From Arthrobacter sp. NicSoilC5 (GTDB lineage: Bacteria; Actinomycetota; Actinomycetes; Actinomycetales; Micrococcaceae), in the NCBI RefSeq assembly GCF_019977395.1, contig NZ_AP024660.1, forward strand, positions 1,550,001 through 1,614,000: a stretch of DNA of 64,000 nucleotides, read 5' to 3'. Position 1 is the stretch's first letter; each line of letters begins with the position of its first letter. The position numbers and the translations under genes are program-made. Positions 9,419 through 17,912 of the stretch are shown here, in pieces. The notes below the pieces were generated by a model. It was not told the origin of the DNA, did not search any database, and worked only from the letters and a program-made list of their open reading frames with translations.

Positions 9419-10134
9419 GCTGCCTCACCCACTGTGGAAGCAGCCTCTTCAGCAGCGGTGGTTCCGGAGGGGACGCCCAGGGCTCCGTGGCTCTTCAGCT
9501 TCCCGGCCCGCTCCCAAGGGGTGAGGACGCGTTCCAGGAGGACCAGGACGGCGTCCATCAGCAGCGCGAGGACCAGGATGGCGATGATGCCCACCACCAC
9601 CTCGGTGACGAAGTCGCGCTGGAGCCCGTCAGTGAAGAGCATGCCCAGGTTGCCCACGCCCAGGAGGGCCGCAACGCTGACCAGCGAGATGTTGCTGACG
9701 GACACCACCCGGAGGCCGGCAAACATGACCGGAAGGGAGAGCGGCAGGTCAACCTGCAGGAACCGGGCCAGGGGCTTGAACCCCATGGCCTGCGCGGCCT
9801 GGCTGACGTCCGCGTCCACGGAGTCGAAGGCATCAAGGGCCGCGCGCACCAGCAGGGCCACGGCATAAATGGTCAGCGCCACCACCACGTTGAGGGGATC
9901 CAGGATCCGGGTCCCCAGGATGGTGGGAAGGATGATGAACAAGGCCAGCGACGGGATGGTGTAGAGAAGGGAAGAGGCCGTCAGCACCACGGAGCGGAGC
10001 GCACTGTTTTGGCGCGCCAACTGTGCCAGCGGGATGGAAATGAGGAGGCCCAGGACCATGGGGACCAGCGCCAGCACCAGGTGCTGGCCGCCGCGCTCCA
10101 GGATCATGCCGGTATTGGCCAGGAACCATTCCAT
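9415..10134 (-). CDS. opuCB: Osmoprotectant ABC transporter permease (first)
   Basis: This is a 239-residue permease with about six membrane helices. Its EAA loop is VDADVSQAAQAMGFKPLARFLQVDLP. Its start overlaps the ATPase stop by one base (TGATG) and its stop overlaps the next permease by four. The operon order is ATPase, permease, permease, binding protein, which differs from the Bacillus opuC order, in which the binding protein lies between the permeases. Confidence 0.91.
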   Translation of the reverse strand: MEWFLANTGMILERGGQHLVLALVPMVLGLLISIPLAQLARQNSALRSVVLTASSLLYTIPSLALFIILPTILGTRILDPLNVVVALTIYAVALLVRAALDAFDSVDADVSQAAQAMGFKPLARFLQVDLPLSLPVMFAGLRVVSVSNISLVSVAALLGVGNLGMLFTDGLQRDFVTEVVVGIIAILVLALLMDAVLVLLERVLTPWERAGKLKSHGALGVPSGTTAAEEAASTVGEAA

Positions 10135-11234
10135 CAGAGGGCAGCCTGCCGCACCTGGCGCGCTTCTTCGATCAATGCCAGGACCTCACCGCCGCGGACC
10201 ACGCCCAGGACCACGCCGTCGGCATCCACGGCGACGCCCAGGCCGGAGGGCGAGGACAGGGCGGCATCCAGGGCGCGGCGGAGGCTCTCTCCGGGGCGGA
10301 ACAGCGAGCCGCCGGGAATCAATTCAGTCTCCGTGCCGGGTGCCGACCATCCCAGCGGACGCTTGTCCGCGTCCACCACCAGTTGCCAGCCGCCGGCAGC
10401 GCTGGAATCGGACTGGTACCCTCCGGAGGCCCGGATGATCGTGGGCACCGGGTGGATCGCCACGCCGTCGGACGGGGAAAAACCAAGGTGGCGGAAGCCG
10501 CGGTCGCGCCCCACGAAGGAGGCCACGAAGTTGTTGGCCGGCGCCCGCAGGATCTCCTCTGGCGAGGCGTACTGGGCCAGCTTGCCGCCGGTGGCAAAGA
10601 CAGCCACCTTGTCGCCCAGGATGGTGGCCTCATCAATATCGTGGGTCACGAAAACGATGGTCTTGGCCAGATCCTTTTGCAGCCGCAGCAGCTCGTGCTG
10701 GAGTTCGTCGCGGACAACGGGGTCCACCGCGCTGAACGGCTCATCCATGAGGAGTACGGGCGGGTCCGCAGCGAGGGCACGCGCCACGCCCACGCGCTGC
10801 TGCTGGCCGCCGGAAAGCTGCGACGGGTAACGCCCACCCAGCGACGGCGCCAGGCCCACCACATCCAGGAGTTCGCGGGCACGCTTCCTGGCGTCCGGTT
10901 TGGAGACCCCGTTCAGGCGCGGAACGGTGGCGATGTTGTCCAGGACGGAGCGGTGCGGCAGGAGACCGGCGGACTGCATCACGTACCCCATTGACCGCCG
11001 CAGTTCCGCCGCCGGTACCGACGTGACATCCCGGCCGTCCACGGTGATGGTCCCGGACGTGGGTTCCACCATCCGGTTGATCATCCTGAGGGACGTTGTT
11101 TTGCCGCAGCCGGAAGGGCCCACGAAGACGGTGACGGACCCTTTGGCGATGGACATGGACAACCCGTCCACGGCAGGCTGGCCGCCCGGATACTGCTTGG
11201 TAACGCTCTGGAACTCGATCATCGCCTGGTCCAT
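10134..11234 (-). CDS. opuCA: Osmoprotectant ABC transporter ATPase
   Basis: This 366-residue ATPase energises the transporter. Walker A is GPSGCGKTT (near residue 40), the signature LSGGQQQRVGVARAL is near 140, and Walker B LLMDEPFSAVDP follows. After the ~245-residue ABC core there is a C-terminal region with a CBS-like repeat (RPLGWS..., then GLGVAVDADGVVLGVVRGGEVL). In the OpuC/OpuA families this region senses ionic strength or c-di-AMP; here the repeats look degenerate, so the ligand is unknown. An alternative start is the ATG four codons later (11222). Confidence 0.93.
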   Translation of the reverse strand: MDQAMIEFQSVTKQYPGGQPAVDGLSMSIAKGSVTVFVGPSGCGKTTSLRMINRMVEPTSGTITVDGRDVTSVPAAELRRSMGYVMQSAGLLPHRSVLDNIATVPRLNGVSKPDARKRARELLDVVGLAPSLGGRYPSQLSGGQQQRVGVARALAADPPVLLMDEPFSAVDPVVRDELQHELLRLQKDLAKTIVFVTHDIDEATILGDKVAVFATGGKLAQYASPEEILRAPANNFVASFVGRDRGFRHLGFSPSDGVAIHPVPTIIRASGGYQSDSSAAGGWQLVVDADKRPLGWSAPGTETELIPGGSLFRPGESLRRALDAALSSPSGLGVAVDADGVVLGVVRGGEVLALIEEARQVRQAAL

Positions 11235-11304
11235 GGTGCGGACTTACCTGTTCTCTTGGACGGGCTGTTCCCAGCACCGCGACACTGCCATAAGCACGCT
11301 GATA

Positions 11305-11315
11305 GTTACGGTAAC
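11305..11315. promoter_or_regulatory. Palindrome between opuCA and pirin genes
   Basis: The perfect 11-base palindrome GTTACGGTAAC lies in the 240-base divergent spacer. A related GTAAC half-site occurs about 55 bases further right, near 11375. Its position upstream of opuCA would suit a transcription-factor site; the factor is unknown. Confidence 0.35.
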
Positions 11316-11461
11316 CCAAACCGGGTCAGGCTTCAGCAGCTCGGGCCCTAATCCGTACAAAGGAATCCCTACTGTAACCATTCGGAACCCCGGCCGGGAT
11401 GGATGGGATTCCCTGGATCCGGCCCTGCAGCGGCTCCTGTCACGGGCGCCGCGGCCGGGCC

Positions 11462-11467
11462 TACAGT
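11462..11467 (+). promoter_or_regulatory. -10 hexamer TACAGT of leaderless pirin gene
   Basis: TACAGT ends 6 bases before GTG 11474, which puts the transcript start at the initiation codon. Confidence 0.6.
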
Positions 11468-11473
11468 GGAGGC

Positions 11474-12493
11474 GTGACCAACTTGGAAGTATCGCCGCAG
11501 CAGGAAGTTTGCCCACCCGCACCCGAAGGAGGGATGTCCGGCCCGTGCCTGCAGCTATGGCCGGAACGTGAAGTACCCCTGGGCGGCGTCCGCGCCATGA
11601 ACGTCAAGCGCACGTTGCCCCAGCGCGGCCTTCCCACGATCGGGGCCTGGTGCTTCCTGGACAGTTTCGGCCCGGACCGGACCGCGATGTCCGTCCTTCC
11701 CCACCCCCACATCGGGCTGCAAACGGTCACCTGGCCGCTGGCGGGGCACATCCGCCACCGGGACAGCGTGGGCAGCGACGTGGTGGTGCGCCCCGGGGAG
11801 CTGAACATCATGACAGCCGGCCACGGCGTCTCGCATTCCGAGTTCGCTGTGCTTCCTGCCGGCGGCGGGGAGTTGCCGCTGCAACGGGGCCTGCAGCTGT
11901 GGGTGGCCCTTCCCGACGGGGACCGGCACCGGGAACCGGCATTCGAACAGCACCGCGAGCTGCCACGCGCTGCCGGGCCGGGCTTCACGGCGACGGTCAT
12001 GGTGGGCGAGCTTGCCGGGGTGGCCTCCCCCGCAACAGTGTTTTCGCCGATCGTCGGCGCGGACGTTTCCTGCGAGGGCGAGGCGGTGCTGCCGTTGAAC
12101 CCCGGCTTTGAGCACGGCATCCTGGTGCTCGACGGCGGCCTGGCGGTGGACGGGCAGGACCTGCCGGCGGGACCGCTGGGCTACCTGGGCACCGGCCGCA
12201 GCGAACTCAGGGTGGAGGCTCTCCCCGGTACGAGGTTCCTGCTGATCGGCGGCGAGCCGTTTGGTGAGGAACTGCTGATGTGGTGGAACTTTGTGGGCCG
12301 CACCCATGACGAAGTGGAAAAGGCCAGGGACGACTGGGAAGCGCAGGCCGGCCTGCCGGACGCTGAGACGGCTGCAGCCCGCTACGGCCTGGTGCCGGGC
12401 CACGGTCCGGATGCCGGGGCGGAAGCCGGCCGGATTCCCGCTCCCCCGCTCCCCGGTGTCCGGCTGACACCGCGGAAGCGTTCCGTGGGCTAG
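11474..12493 (+). CDS. Pirin family protein
   Basis: This 339-residue bicupin pirin has the typical opening after residue 30 (REVPLGG, then RTLPQRGLPTIGAWCFLD). The metal ligands of the first cupin are visible in HPHIGLQTVTW and in TAGHGVSHSE. Pirins bind iron; some oxidise flavonols (quercetinase) and others act in transcription or redox sensing, so the role here is open. GTG 11474 gives an N-terminus MTNLE..., which matches my recollection of actinobacterial pirins, and a -10 hexamer lies 6 bases upstream. The nearby GGAGG is too close (1 base) to act as a ribosome site. Its TAG stop overlaps the convergent kinase stop in a shared CTAG. Confidence 0.88.
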   Translation: MTNLEVSPQQEVCPPAPEGGMSGPCLQLWPEREVPLGGVRAMNVKRTLPQRGLPTIGAWCFLDSFGPDRTAMSVLPHPHIGLQTVTWPLAGHIRHRDSVGSDVVVRPGELNIMTAGHGVSHSEFAVLPAGGGELPLQRGLQLWVALPDGDRHREPAFEQHRELPRAAGPGFTATVMVGELAGVASPATVFSPIVGADVSCEGEAVLPLNPGFEHGILVLDGGLAVDGQDLPAGPLGYLGTGRSELRVEALPGTRFLLIGGEPFGEELLMWWNFVGRTHDEVEKARDDWEAQAGLPDAETAAARYGLVPGHGPDAGAEAGRIPAPPLPGVRLTPRKRSVG

Positions 12494-13440
12494 GCGGGTT
12501 CGGCCACCAGCTGCAGCACGCCGAACACCGGTTCCTGGTCCAGCACCCTGACGTCGGTCACGCCGGTTTCGGCGAGGTTCCGGCGGAAGGACTCCTGCAG
12601 GGGTGCCACGTTCATGCCCAGACCGCCGCCCAGGATCACCGGACCTTCGATTTTCAGCTGGCCCAGCACCTGGCCGGCCAAAGCAGCGAGGTCCTGCCCG
12701 GCCTGCTCCAGCAACATGGCGCTGTCCCGGTGCCCGGAGGCCGCGGCTTCCACGACGTGCCTGGCCTGCTGCGCCCAGAAGCGCCTCCCGGTGTCCGGGG
12801 AGTGGAACAAGGCGATGAGCTTGTTGGGGTGGTCCAGCCCGCAGGATGCCAGGAGCGCCGCCGTGAGCTGGTCGACGGGCAGGCCCTGGTTCATCCTGCG
12901 GAGGCTGTGCCGCACCGCTTCCCGGCCCAGCCAGTAGCCGCTGCCTTCATCCCCCAGCAGGTATCCCCATCCGCCGGCCCTGGCCTCGCCGCCGTCGGCA
13001 TTGCGTCCCCACGCGGCAGATCCGGTGCCCGCGATGACCGCTACTCCGGTGGCGGCGCGGCCCGCGGCCAGCAGGAGGCGGGAGTCATGGACAACGGTGA
13101 CGCGTGCTTCGGGAGCCAGGGGCTGGATCAGCGCAGCCAGGGCGGCGGCGTCTTCATCGGTATCGATTCCGCCGGATCCCGCGTATACCCGGTCCACGTG
13201 ACCTCCGCCGATCATGGCGAACAGGTCCGCAAGGTTGCGTGCCGCCTGCTCGCGGCTGACATTCTGGACGTTGGAGCTTCCGGCCGATTCGTCGGCTACG
13301 GGGTGGCCGTCCTCGAAACGGATGCCGTGGGTCTTGGTGCCCCCGATATCCAGCCCGATCGTGATGCCGTGCAAAGGACTGGCCGCGGAGCCTGCCGCTT
13401 GGTCAAAAGGAGTGGCAGAGGAGTTCTGGGTGTTTGTCAC
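12490..13440 (-). CDS. BadF/BadG-type kinase, likely N-acetylglucosamine kinase
   Basis: This is a 316-residue member of the ASKHA sugar-kinase superfamily, BadF/BadG/BcrA/BcrD branch, closest in pattern to eukaryote-like N-acetylglucosamine kinases. Phosphate-1 motif GLDIGGTKTHG is near residue 32, phosphate-2 AGTGSAAWGRN is near 140, and GGWGYLLGDEGSGYWLGREA follows; a late GGGLGMN is the adenosine motif. GTG 13440 is preceded by TACCCT 6 bases upstream, so I use it rather than an upstream in-frame start at 13695 that would add 85 residues of unlikely composition. Substrate is inferred. Confidence 0.85.
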   Translation of the reverse strand: MTNTQNSSATPFDQAAGSAASPLHGITIGLDIGGTKTHGIRFEDGHPVADESAGSSNVQNVSREQAARNLADLFAMIGGGHVDRVYAGSGGIDTDEDAAALAALIQPLAPEARVTVVHDSRLLLAAGRAATGVAVIAGTGSAAWGRNADGGEARAGGWGYLLGDEGSGYWLGREAVRHSLRRMNQGLPVDQLTAALLASCGLDHPNKLIALFHSPDTGRRFWAQQARHVVEAAASGHRDSAMLLEQAGQDLAALAGQVLGQLKIEGPVILGGGLGMNVAPLQESFRRNLAETGVTDVRVLDQEPVFGVLQLVAEPA

Positions 13441-13446
13441 GTCACA

Positions 13447-13452
13447 AGGGTA
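13447..13452 (-). promoter_or_regulatory. -10 hexamer TACCCT of leaderless kinase gene
   Basis: TACCCT (minus strand) ends 6 bases before GTG 13440. Confidence 0.55.
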
Positions 13453-13526
13453 CTTGCCCCATGGTGTTTGGCACCCCGCCGCCCCTGCACCGGAAGCCAG
13501 CCGCCGCCGTCGGACATTTTCCCGGC

Positions 13527-14501
13527 TCAGCGGCCTGCCCTCGTGACCAGCCCGGCCAGTAGCGCGGGCCCCTGCCCCACCACCAGCTCGCGGAAAAGCC
13601 TGGCCGGAACCGGCTCGCTTTCCGGTTTCCTGCGCCGCCAGCTGACGCCGACTTCCCGGAAGGCGAGTGCCGAGTCCAGCGGAACCTCCACCCACCCCAG
13701 GTCCCCGGTTTCGGGACGCGGAGTCCGGCCGGGAGCGTCGCCGCCCGGCGGCAGGATGCTGACGCCAAGGCCGGCGGAGACCAGGCCGCGGACGGTGTGG
13801 GAATCCTGGCTTTCGAAGGCGATCCGCGGACGGTACCCGGCCTCGCGGAAGAGCGCGTCGGTCAGGGAACGCAGCCCATAGCCGGGCCCGAGCACTACGA
13901 CGGGCTCCATCCGGATGTCGGCCAGCCGGGCCATCCGCTGCCGGGCAAGCGGATGGGCGTGATGCACCACCAGGCGCAGCGGCTCGCGGTACAGCGGCGC
14001 CGAGTCGAGGTTCTTGCCCGGCGGCGCCACGGGTGCCGTGAGGGCGAGGTCCGCCTCCCCCGCTGACAACTCATCCAGGCAGGTATCCCGGGCGCCTTGG
14101 CTAAGGCGGAAGCCGGTCCCGGGATGCCAGGCACGGAAGGCGCTGATCAGCAGCGGCAGGGTGGCTTCGCCGAAGGTGTGCTGGAAAGACACGGACACGG
14201 TGCCCCTGACCACCTGCGACTCGTTCCGCACCAGATCGAGTCCGGCCTGGAATTCTGCGAGCGCCTGCTCGACGTACGGCAGCAACGTGCGGGCAGCCTG
14301 AGTCAGGCGGACTCCGCGGCCGTCCCTGACCAGGAGTTCGGTGCCGACGGCGGCACTGGCCCTCGCCAGCGCCCGGCTCACCGTTGACTGGGGTACTCCG
14401 AGCAGTTCGGCCGTTTCCGTCACGTGCTCCGTCCGGCCCAGCTCTGCGAGCACCGGCAGCAGCGGCAACAACTGCGCAAGTTGTTTCCGGTCAGGCTCCA
14501 T
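13527..14501 (-). CDS. LysR-family transcriptional regulator
   Basis: This 324-residue LysR regulator has an N-terminal winged helix (about 15-75; TAELLGVPQSTVSRALARA is the recognition region) and a co-inducer domain (about 90-300). It is divergent from the MFS exporter gene at 14599, as in the E. coli ynfL-ynfM pair. I chose ATG 14501 because GGGAGGA lies 8 bases upstream; a TTG two codons earlier is less likely. A T-N11-A operator lies in the shared spacer, so it probably controls the exporter. Confidence 0.92.
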   Translation of the reverse strand: MEPDRKQLAQLLPLLPVLAELGRTEHVTETAELLGVPQSTVSRALARASAAVGTELLVRDGRGVRLTQAARTLLPYVEQALAEFQAGLDLVRNESQVVRGTVSVSFQHTFGEATLPLLISAFRAWHPGTGFRLSQGARDTCLDELSAGEADLALTAPVAPPGKNLDSAPLYREPLRLVVHHAHPLARQRMARLADIRMEPVVVLGPGYGLRSLTDALFREAGYRPRIAFESQDSHTVRGLVSAGLGVSILPPGGDAPGRTPRPETGDLGWVEVPLDSALAFREVGVSWRRRKPESEPVPARLFRELVVGQGPALLAGLVTRAGR

Positions 14502-14557
14502 CGGCAATTCCTCCCAAGCGAAAACAATCCATAATTGCTATCACTTTGGCATAAAGC

Positions 14558-14572
14558 ATGCATTGGATGCAT
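14558..14572. promoter_or_regulatory. Probable LysR operator upstream of the MFS gene
   Basis: ATGCAT-TGG-ATGCAT is a perfect inverted repeat with the LysR T-N11-A layout. It overlaps the expected -35 position (TTGGAT, 14563-14568), 18 bases from the -10 at 14587-14592, so a LysR protein bound here would sit on the MFS promoter. Confidence 0.6.
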
Positions 14573-14586
14573 TCATCCGCCGAGAC

Positions 14587-14592
14587 TACGCT
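14587..14592 (+). promoter_or_regulatory. -10 hexamer TACGCT of leaderless MFS gene
   Basis: TACGCT ends 6 bases before ATG 14599, and the LysR-type operator lies just upstream. Confidence 0.6.
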
Positions 14593-14598
14593 GGCTGG

Positions 14599-15834
14599 AT
14601 GCCTCAGAACGCAAGCGCCGGCACTGACGCTTCCCCCCTCTGGAACGGCCACGCCAAGGGATCCAGGGCCTACGGGCGGATCCTGGCCGGCCTGTCCTGC
14701 GCTGGCGTGGCCACCTTCGCCCAGCTCTACTCCACCCAGGCGGTCCTTCCCCTCCTGGCGGCCGACCTGCGCATCACTGCTGCCGAGGCCGCCCTCACTA
14801 TTTCCCTCGCCACCGTTGGCCTCGCCGCCACGGTAATCCCCTGGTCCTTCCTGGCGGACCGGATCGGCCGGGTGAAGGCCATGATGTGGGGCATCACCGC
14901 GGCCACCATCCTGGGACTGCTGGTACCCATGTCCACCAGCTTCACCATGCTGCTGGTCCTGCGGCTGCTGGAGGGAATGGCCCTGGGCGGCATACCCGCC
15001 ATCGCCATTGCCTACCTGAACGAGGAAGTCAGCAAAGCCCACGCCGCCCTCGCCGCGGGAAGCTACGTGGCCGGCACCACGCTGGGAGGACTGTCCGGCC
15101 GGCTGGTGGCGGGGCCGGTTGGCGAGCTCTGGGGATGGCGGTCCGCGGCGCTGGCCGTGTCACTGCTGGCCACCGTTGCCGCCGTCGCGTTCCTTGTCCT
15201 GGTGCCCCGCGCCCGGGGTTTCGTCCCGGCCCCGGCTTCCGGGCTCCGCAGTGCGGTCCGGACCCTGGGCGGCCACCTGCGCAATATCAGGCTGCTGGCC
15301 CTGTACGCCCAGGCATTCCTGATGATGGGCGGCTTCGTGGCGGTCTACAACTACCTGGGCTTCCGGTTGTCCGGTGCGCCGTTCGGGCTTCCGGCGACAG
15401 TGATCAGCCTGATCTTCCTTGCCTACCTGTCCGGCACGTTCTCCTCCCGCTGGGCGGCGGGGATGACCACGCGGTACGGCCGCCGGAACGTGCTGCTGGC
15501 AGGACTTGCGCTGGCCCTGGCAGGACTGGCCCTGACACTCACCCAGTCCCTGATCCTGATCCTGGCCGGGCTGGTGGTGTTTACCGGCGGTTTCTTTGCA
15601 GCCCACAGCATCGGCTCCGGCTGGACGGGTGCCATCGCCAGGACCGGACGGGCGCAGGCAGCGTCACTGTACAACCTTGCCTACTACCTTGGTTCCAGCC
15701 TGCTGGGCTGGGCCGGCGGCCTGGTCTTCCAGGCCTGGGGCTGGAACGCCCTTGCGGGAACTGTCATGGTCCTGGCCTGCCTGACTGCGGCAACTGTCGC
15801 CGTCGTCCATCCGCCGGCGGAACGCGCCTCCTGA
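14599..15834 (+). CDS. MFS transporter, YnfM-like
   Basis: This 411-residue major-facilitator protein has 12 predicted membrane helices. The loop 2-3 motif reads FLADRIGRVKAM (motif A, GxxaDRxGRrr type) and its repeat in the C-terminal half is GMTTRYGRRNVLLAG. The opening TFAQLYSTQAVLPLLAADL is characteristic of the YnfM/arabinose-efflux-like group, commonly paired with a divergent LysR gene, as here. The substrate is unknown. The start is ATG 14599, supported by the leaderless promoter; longer in-frame starts read through the operator region. Confidence 0.9.
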   Translation: MPQNASAGTDASPLWNGHAKGSRAYGRILAGLSCAGVATFAQLYSTQAVLPLLAADLRITAAEAALTISLATVGLAATVIPWSFLADRIGRVKAMMWGITAATILGLLVPMSTSFTMLLVLRLLEGMALGGIPAIAIAYLNEEVSKAHAALAAGSYVAGTTLGGLSGRLVAGPVGELWGWRSAALAVSLLATVAAVAFLVLVPRARGFVPAPASGLRSAVRTLGGHLRNIRLLALYAQAFLMMGGFVAVYNYLGFRLSGAPFGLPATVISLIFLAYLSGTFSSRWAAGMTTRYGRRNVLLAGLALALAGLALTLTQSLILILAGLVVFTGGFFAAHSIGSGWTGAIARTGRAQAASLYNLAYYLGSSLLGWAGGLVFQAWGWNALAGTVMVLACLTAATVAVVHPPAERAS

Positions 15835-15973
15835 GCCGGGGCGCCGCGGACGAATTAACCAACTTCTCAAGGCCTTGGGAGGGTTTGGATGTTCGGCAGG
15901 ACGCGCGCCTGCTGCGCAGCTCGCGGCGATTCTGCGGTCTAGGATGAACTAGGACCGCTTGGAAGGAACCGCA

Positions 15974-16477
15974 GTGAGCACGAATGCAAGGAACACCAGG
16001 CCCGGGGCGCACCTGGAGCCGCTGGACGCCATCGACGAGCGGCTCCTCGCGGCCCTGGTGGCTGATGCCAGGATTTCCAACAAACAGCTCGCCGAGATGG
16101 TGGGGATTGCGCCCTCGACGGCACTTATGCGCACCCGTGCCCTTTCGGAGCGGGGCATCGTGCAGGGCTACGAGGCGAAGCTGAGCCTGTCAGCCATCGG
16201 CAGGTCCGTACAGGCGCTGGTGGCTGTACGGCTCCGCGCCCACGACAGGGACCAGATCGACCGTTTTACCGCCCGCGTGCCGCACCTGCCCGCCGTACTG
16301 TCCACCTTCCACACCTCAGGTTCGGTCGACTACCTGCTGCACATCGCCGTCGGGACTACAGAAGACCTGCGGGACTGGGTATTGGACAACCTGGCCACCG
16401 ACCCCGTGGTGGGGCACACCGAAACCACCCTCGTCTTCGAGCACATCCAGGGCAACCACGGCCCGCTTCCGGACTAG
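15974..16477 (+). CDS. Lrp/AsnC-family regulator (first)
   Basis: This 167-residue regulator has an N-terminal helix-turn-helix (about 20-65: DERLLAALVADARISNKQLA) and a C-terminal RAM effector domain (about 75-155). GTG 15974 has AAGGAA 6 bases upstream; a TTG 15 bases earlier is the only longer option. The gene is convergent with the second MFS transporter. Lrp proteins respond to amino acids; the ligand and targets here are unknown. A tandem CTAGGAT/CTAGGAC pair upstream (about 15940-15955) includes the probable -10. Confidence 0.9.
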   Translation: MSTNARNTRPGAHLEPLDAIDERLLAALVADARISNKQLAEMVGIAPSTALMRTRALSERGIVQGYEAKLSLSAIGRSVQALVAVRLRAHDRDQIDRFTARVPHLPAVLSTFHTSGSVDYLLHIAVGTTEDLRDWVLDNLATDPVVGHTETTLVFEHIQGNHGPLPD

Positions 16478-16504
16478 CAGGAAAACAGCCCCGGGGGCCA
16501 CGGT

Positions 16505-17752
16505 TCAGGCGGCGGGCTGCCGCCTCACCGTTTGGACCAGCGTCGCGGCGGCAAGTCCAAGGGCCGCCGCACCGCACAGCAGGACGAAGCCCTGCACGGC
16601 CGCTGCCATGCCGAACGCGGCGCTGGCCCAGCCCAGGCCCAGGACCGGCACCGCGCTTCCCAGGTAGGTGATGACGTAGACGGTGCTGATGATCTGCGCG
16701 TGGCGGGCCGGTTCCACCCTGGCCGCCACATCGTTGAACACGGTACGGAATGCCAGCCCCTGCCCCACTCCGGCGGCAATGGCTGCGCCCACCAGCATCA
16801 CGGGGCTGTGCCAGGTCCCGGCGGCGCCCAGCAGCATGACGGAGACGCCCAGTACGGCCAGGCCGGCGGGCACGGTCAGGCGCCCGCGCACGGTCACCAA
16901 CTGGCTCAGGGCCGATGCACCAAGCGGCAGCCCGGCGAGAACGCCGATCAGCGGCCGGGAGTCCGTGCCCAGGACCTGGGCGAAGTATCCCGGGGCCAGG
17001 GACAGGGAGAAGCCAAACACGGCAAAGCTGAGGAAGCCGACGCCGGATGCCAGCCAGAAAGCGCCCCTCGCCTGGCGGGACACGGAGGGCCTGCGCGGCG
17101 CAAGGGCATGCAGCGGCCGGGACACAGCGGGAATCATGATGGCCGGGCGGGCACGGATCAGGTAGAGCGGCACCAGAAGCCCGGCGAGCAGCAGCGAATG
17201 GACGGCGTACGGAGCCGTGGTGGCGCCGGGAAGCAGGGACAGCAGGCCGCCGATGACAGGCCCGGCCGCAACTCCCCCTGAAGAGGCCAGCAGGGTAAAG
17301 CGCGACGCCCATTCCGGCCGGGAGGGAAGCAGTTCACGCAGGGCAGCCGCGCTGGCTCCCGTGGCAAGCGCGACTGCGATACCCTGCAGGGCCCGGCCGG
17401 CGCACAGGGCCGCCAGCGAGTGGGCCTCGGCAAATATTCCGCCACCCGCCAGTCCGGTCAGCACGGCGACCAGGAGGGCTGCCCGCCTGCCGATATGGTC
17501 CGACCAGTGCCCGGCCAGGAGCAGGGTCCCCACCAGCGCCAGGACATAGCTGGCGAAGGCTGCTGTGACTTCCAGGCTGGACAGTCCCAGGTTGGCCTGC
17601 AGCAGCGGGTACAGCGGCGTGGCAAGGTTGGCGCCCACCAGGAGCATGAAGATGGCGGCCCCGGAAATCACCAGCCGCGCCGTGGTGGAGGCATTCCACC
17701 CGCTGGGCGTGGCGGGTACCGGACGCATGCGCAGTTCGCTGAAGACCGTCAT
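16505..17752 (-). CDS. MFS transporter (second)
   Basis: This 415-residue, 12-helix MFS protein has the motif A-like loop HWSDHIGRRAALL after helix 2, and GRALQGIAVALATGA in helix 4. It lies between two Lrp-type genes, convergent with the first and divergent from the second, so an amino-acid-responsive efflux role is an attractive but unproven inference. The start ATG 17752 has AAGG 8 bases upstream. A palindrome, CAACAGTGTTG (17810-17820), lies in the spacer to the second Lrp gene. Confidence 0.88.
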   Translation of the reverse strand: MTVFSELRMRPVPATPSGWNASTTARLVISGAAIFMLLVGANLATPLYPLLQANLGLSSLEVTAAFASYVLALVGTLLLAGHWSDHIGRRAALLVAVLTGLAGGGIFAEAHSLAALCAGRALQGIAVALATGASAAALRELLPSRPEWASRFTLLASSGGVAAGPVIGGLLSLLPGATTAPYAVHSLLLAGLLVPLYLIRARPAIMIPAVSRPLHALAPRRPSVSRQARGAFWLASGVGFLSFAVFGFSLSLAPGYFAQVLGTDSRPLIGVLAGLPLGASALSQLVTVRGRLTVPAGLAVLGVSVMLLGAAGTWHSPVMLVGAAIAAGVGQGLAFRTVFNDVAARVEPARHAQIISTVYVITYLGSAVPVLGLGWASAAFGMAAAVQGFVLLCGAAALGLAAATLVQTVRRQPAA

Positions 17753-17809
17753 TGTGCCGCCTTAAGGATCGCCGCGGCGGGTGGTCCTTGTGGGAGCCCT
17801 TCGCGGATA

Positions 17810-17820
17810 CAACAGTGTTG
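17810..17820. promoter_or_regulatory. Palindrome between MFS and Lrp genes
   Basis: CAACA-G-TGTTG is a perfect 11-base palindrome about 60 bases upstream of the MFS start and 90 bases upstream of the Lrp start. It is a candidate site for the Lrp-type regulator. Confidence 0.35.
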
Positions 17821-17912
17821 ATACAAGAGTGCGGCAAGGCTGCGCCATCCATCCGTTACGAGGTGGATAATTGAGCAAAATCATCAACTTACGGATCACC
17901 GCATGATGGAGA

